This document shows, piece after piece, positions 15,977-17,728 of a stretch of DNA of 17,728 nucleotides (within the stretch, counting starts at the first letter, position 1; the number at the start of each line of letters is the position of its first letter). The position numbers and the translations under genes were made by a program. Source of the stretch: CAYSBE01 sp964429245 (lineage in GTDB: Bacteria > Bacteroidota > Bacteroidia > UKL13-3); the NCBI GenBank assembly GCA_964429245.1, contig CAYSBE010000051.1, forward strand, positions 1 to 17,728. Reading direction: 5' to 3'. The notes under the pieces are model-generated. The model had not been told where the DNA came from. It saw only the letters and a list, made by a program, of their open reading frames with translations, and did not search any database.

Positions 15977-17146
15977 ATGGCAAAACTTCATAATACAAAA
16001 AAAGCAGCAGAGCGTGCGGTACTGGTTGGGGTCATTGAAGGGTCCCAAAAAGCAGAACAAGCACAAGAATATCTTGACGAATTGGCCTTTCTATCCCTAA
16101 CTGCAGGAGCTCTTGTTGAAAAAACATTTTTACAACGGTTGCCTCATCCACACCCTAGAACATATGTGGGTGAGGGAAAAATTGCAGAAATTGACGCGTA
16201 CGTAAAGGACAAAGAAATAGATATCGTCATTTTTGATGATGAATTGACTCCTGCACAATTGCGCAACCTGGAGAATACCCTTAAAGTAAAAATACTCGAT
16301 CGTACAAACCTCATTCTTGATATTTTTGCCAGCAGGGCTCGCAGTGCACAGGCAAAATACCAAGTTGAACTTGCTCAGGCTCAGTACTTACTCCCCCGAC
16401 TTACCCGCATGTGGACCCACTTAAGCAAGCAAAAGGGAGGCATTGGAATGAAAGGACCGGGCGAAACTGAAATAGAAACCGACAGGCGGGCCTTACGCAA
16501 TAGCATTACGAAACTAAAAGAACGGCTTAGAGATATTGACAAACAAAGCCAAACCAGGAGGCTGAACCGAGATTCAAAAGTGCGTGTAGCATTGGTTGGC
16601 TATACCAATGTGGGCAAATCAACCCTACTGAACCTTTTGGGAAATGCCAATGTGCTTGCCGAAAACAAACTTTTTGCAACACTTGATGCAACTGTAAGAA
16701 AAGCCGAATTCGACCATGTTCCTTATCTGCTAACAGATACAGTAGGCTTTATCAGAAAATTGCCCCACCAATTGGTTGAGTGTTTTAAATCAACCTTAGA
16801 TGAAATTAGGGAATCTGATATTCTGCTACATGTTGTTGATATTTCACACCCCAATTTTGAAGAACAAATTGCCGTTGTAAACCAAACACTTGAGGAAATT
16901 GGGGCAAACGACAAACCCACCATTCTCCTGTTTAATAAAATAGATCAGCTCAAAGACCCTTTAGATATGCCCGAAGAGGAAGATAATAAGGAGCCCTATA
17001 TCGACAGGCTAAAACGAACGTGGTTTGCACGCTCTGAGTTTCCGGTTGTATTTATATCCGCTTCTAAAAAAATAAATGTGGATGAAATGAAAAATGTAAT
17101 TAAAGGTAGCGTGTTGGCTGCCAGCAGAAAATTCAATCGTTTATAG
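15977..17146 (+). CDS. hflX: GTPase HflX
   Basis: 389 residues from ATG 15977. A longer reading from TTG 15932 would add 15 residues but begins inside the promoter. Residues ~15-105 form the HflX N-terminal domain (RTYVGEGKI motif). The glycine-rich linker GGIGMKGPGETEIETDRR (~155-172) is an HflX hallmark and is followed by a charged helix. The G domain carries G1 GYTNVGKST (208-216), G3 DTVGF (254-258), G4 NKID (320-323) and G5 SAS (361-363). HflX binds the large ribosomal subunit and splits stalled 70S ribosomes under stress such as heat or antibiotic exposure. The gene stands alone behind its own promoter, divergent from the secreted-protein gene. The next gene starts 64 nt downstream on the same strand with a possible promoter of its own, and no terminator was seen between them. 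Confidence 0.95.
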   Translation: MAKLHNTKKAAERAVLVGVIEGSQKAEQAQEYLDELAFLSLTAGALVEKTFLQRLPHPHPRTYVGEGKIAEIDAYVKDKEIDIVIFDDELTPAQLRNLENTLKVKILDRTNLILDIFASRARSAQAKYQVELAQAQYLLPRLTRMWTHLSKQKGGIGMKGPGETEIETDRRALRNSITKLKERLRDIDKQSQTRRLNRDSKVRVALVGYTNVGKSTLLNLLGNANVLAENKLFATLDATVRKAEFDHVPYLLTDTVGFIRKLPHQLVECFKSTLDEIRESDILLHVVDISHPNFEEQIAVVNQTLEEIGANDKPTILLFNKIDQLKDPLDMPEEEDNKEPYIDRLKRTWFARSEFPVVFISASKKINVDEMKNVIKGSVLAASRKFNRL

Positions 17147-17165
17147 GTATTGCAAGGCATTTTTA

Positions 17166-17173
17166 TATTTTTG
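17166..17173 (+). promoter_or_regulatory. Possible -7 element for the downstream PPIase gene
   Basis: TATTTTTG matches TAnnTTTG, 37 nt before ATG 17211. The only TTG upstream at short range (17150-17152) is 13 nt away, too close for the usual 19-nt spacing, so the -33 part is missing or poor. Confidence 0.35.
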
Positions 17174-17210
17174 CGACCCTTGACTAAAGGATAAAAAGAA
17201 AAAAACACAT

Positions 17211-17728
17211 ATGAAGAAATCAATATTAACTGTTTTACTGGCCGTATTAGCCGTTTATTCATTTGCTCAGGCTCCTAAGTCAAAGACTGCTGCGCCTGCA
17301 AAAAAAGCCGTTGCCCCAGTCACCACTCCTGTGGCAAAACCCAATAATTGGATTTTTACCTACGGAAGCGACACGGTGTTTCAACAAGAATTTGAAAGAT
17401 TGTTGTCAAAAAACAGAAAAGACAAACAAACACCTTCGCAAGAAGAAATTAACGAATACCTTGAGCTTTACCAAAATTTTAAAATGATGGTAAAAGAAGC
17501 ACAGCTGATGAAGCTCGATACTTTTATGTCTTTTAAAAACGAGTTGGCCGGCTACCGCAAACAACTTGCAAATCCATACCTTACCGATAAAAAAGTAACC
17601 GACCAACTTATTCAGGAGGCCTACACACGTACAAAAGAAGAGATCAATGCCAGTCATATTTTGATTAATTGTGCTGAAAATGCTTCTCCAAAAGATACAC
17701 TAGCAGCATTTAATAAAATAAACGACTT
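17211..17728 (+). CDS. Exported parvulin-type peptidyl-prolyl isomerase, 5' part (cut by the window end)
   Basis: The reading frame opens at ATG 17211 and stays open to the last base (172 codons plus two bases), so the 3' end is missing. Residues 1-20 are a clear signal peptide (MKKSILTVLL... ending SFAQ). Then comes a Lys/Ala/Pro-rich linker (~21-45), a helical region like the SurA/PpiD N-terminal chaperone part (FQQEFERLLSKN, SQEEINEYLELYQNFKMMVKEA, ~56-105), and at ~147-152 INASHILI, the first strand of a parvulin domain. It is probably a periplasmic folding chaperone like the SurA-type protein at 11980-13344 but clearly not a recent copy: the signal peptide and linker differ. The family call rests on the N-terminal pattern and the single parvulin strand visible. 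Confidence 0.82.
   Translation, partial: MKKSILTVLLAVLAVYSFAQAPKSKTAAPAKKAVAPVTTPVAKPNNWIFTYGSDTVFQQEFERLLSKNRKDKQTPSQEEINEYLELYQNFKMMVKEAQLMKLDTFMSFKNELAGYRKQLANPYLTDKKVTDQLIQEAYTRTKEEINASHILINCAENASPKDTLAAFNKIND

Overview
The window looks like a chromosomal segment of an uncultured or little-studied member of the Bacteroidota, perhaps close to Chitinophagales/Sphingobacteriales. The evidence is the AT-rich sequence, a giant secreted protein ending in a type IX secretion (T9SS) type A sorting domain, a DUF6427-like membrane protein, the absence of clear Shine-Dalgarno sites, and a textbook Bacteroidota promoter (TTTG-N19-TAnnTTTG) before hflX. No transposon, phage, tRNA, rRNA or CRISPR signal was seen. 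No stretch longer than 300 bases lacks a gene.

Layout. (1) Bases 16-7179, plus strand: one 2387-residue secreted modular protein made of a signal peptide, a right-handed beta-helix, three copies of a ~456-residue supermodule (two BNR-associated-N-like beta domains plus one GEVED-like domain), a beta-rich stretch, an Fn3-like domain and a T9SS C-terminal domain. A perfect 15-bp hairpin at 7197-7228 separates it from the convergent block. (2) Bases 7227-15885, minus strand, eight genes read right to left: a secreted protein of unknown function, a DUF6427-like membrane protein, a SurA-like periplasmic chaperone/PPIase, a MoxR-type AAA+ ATPase, a divergent PAP2-like membrane protein, a PaaG-like enoyl-CoA hydratase/isomerase, a tandem-domain universal stress protein and an exported PhoD-like phosphatase. 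Gaps suggest sub-operons: unknown+DUF6427 (12 nt), surA+moxR+PAP2-like (11 and 7 nt), then looser spacing of 52, 112 and 50 nt. (3) Bases 15977 to the end, plus strand: hflX, then the 5' part of a second exported parvulin-type PPIase, cut by the window end.

How the genes may fit together. Much of the window concerns the cell envelope: two parvulin chaperones flank the centre, one is tightly linked to a MoxR ATPase and a lipid-phosphatase-like membrane protein, and several products are exported. HflX (ribosome rescue/recycling GTPase) and the universal stress protein add a stress flavour. I did not find a clear new defence or mobile system. The most unusual items are the triplicated architecture of the giant surface protein, the SurA-MoxR-PAP2-like operon with a divergent phosphatase active site, and the promoter that fixes the hflX start.
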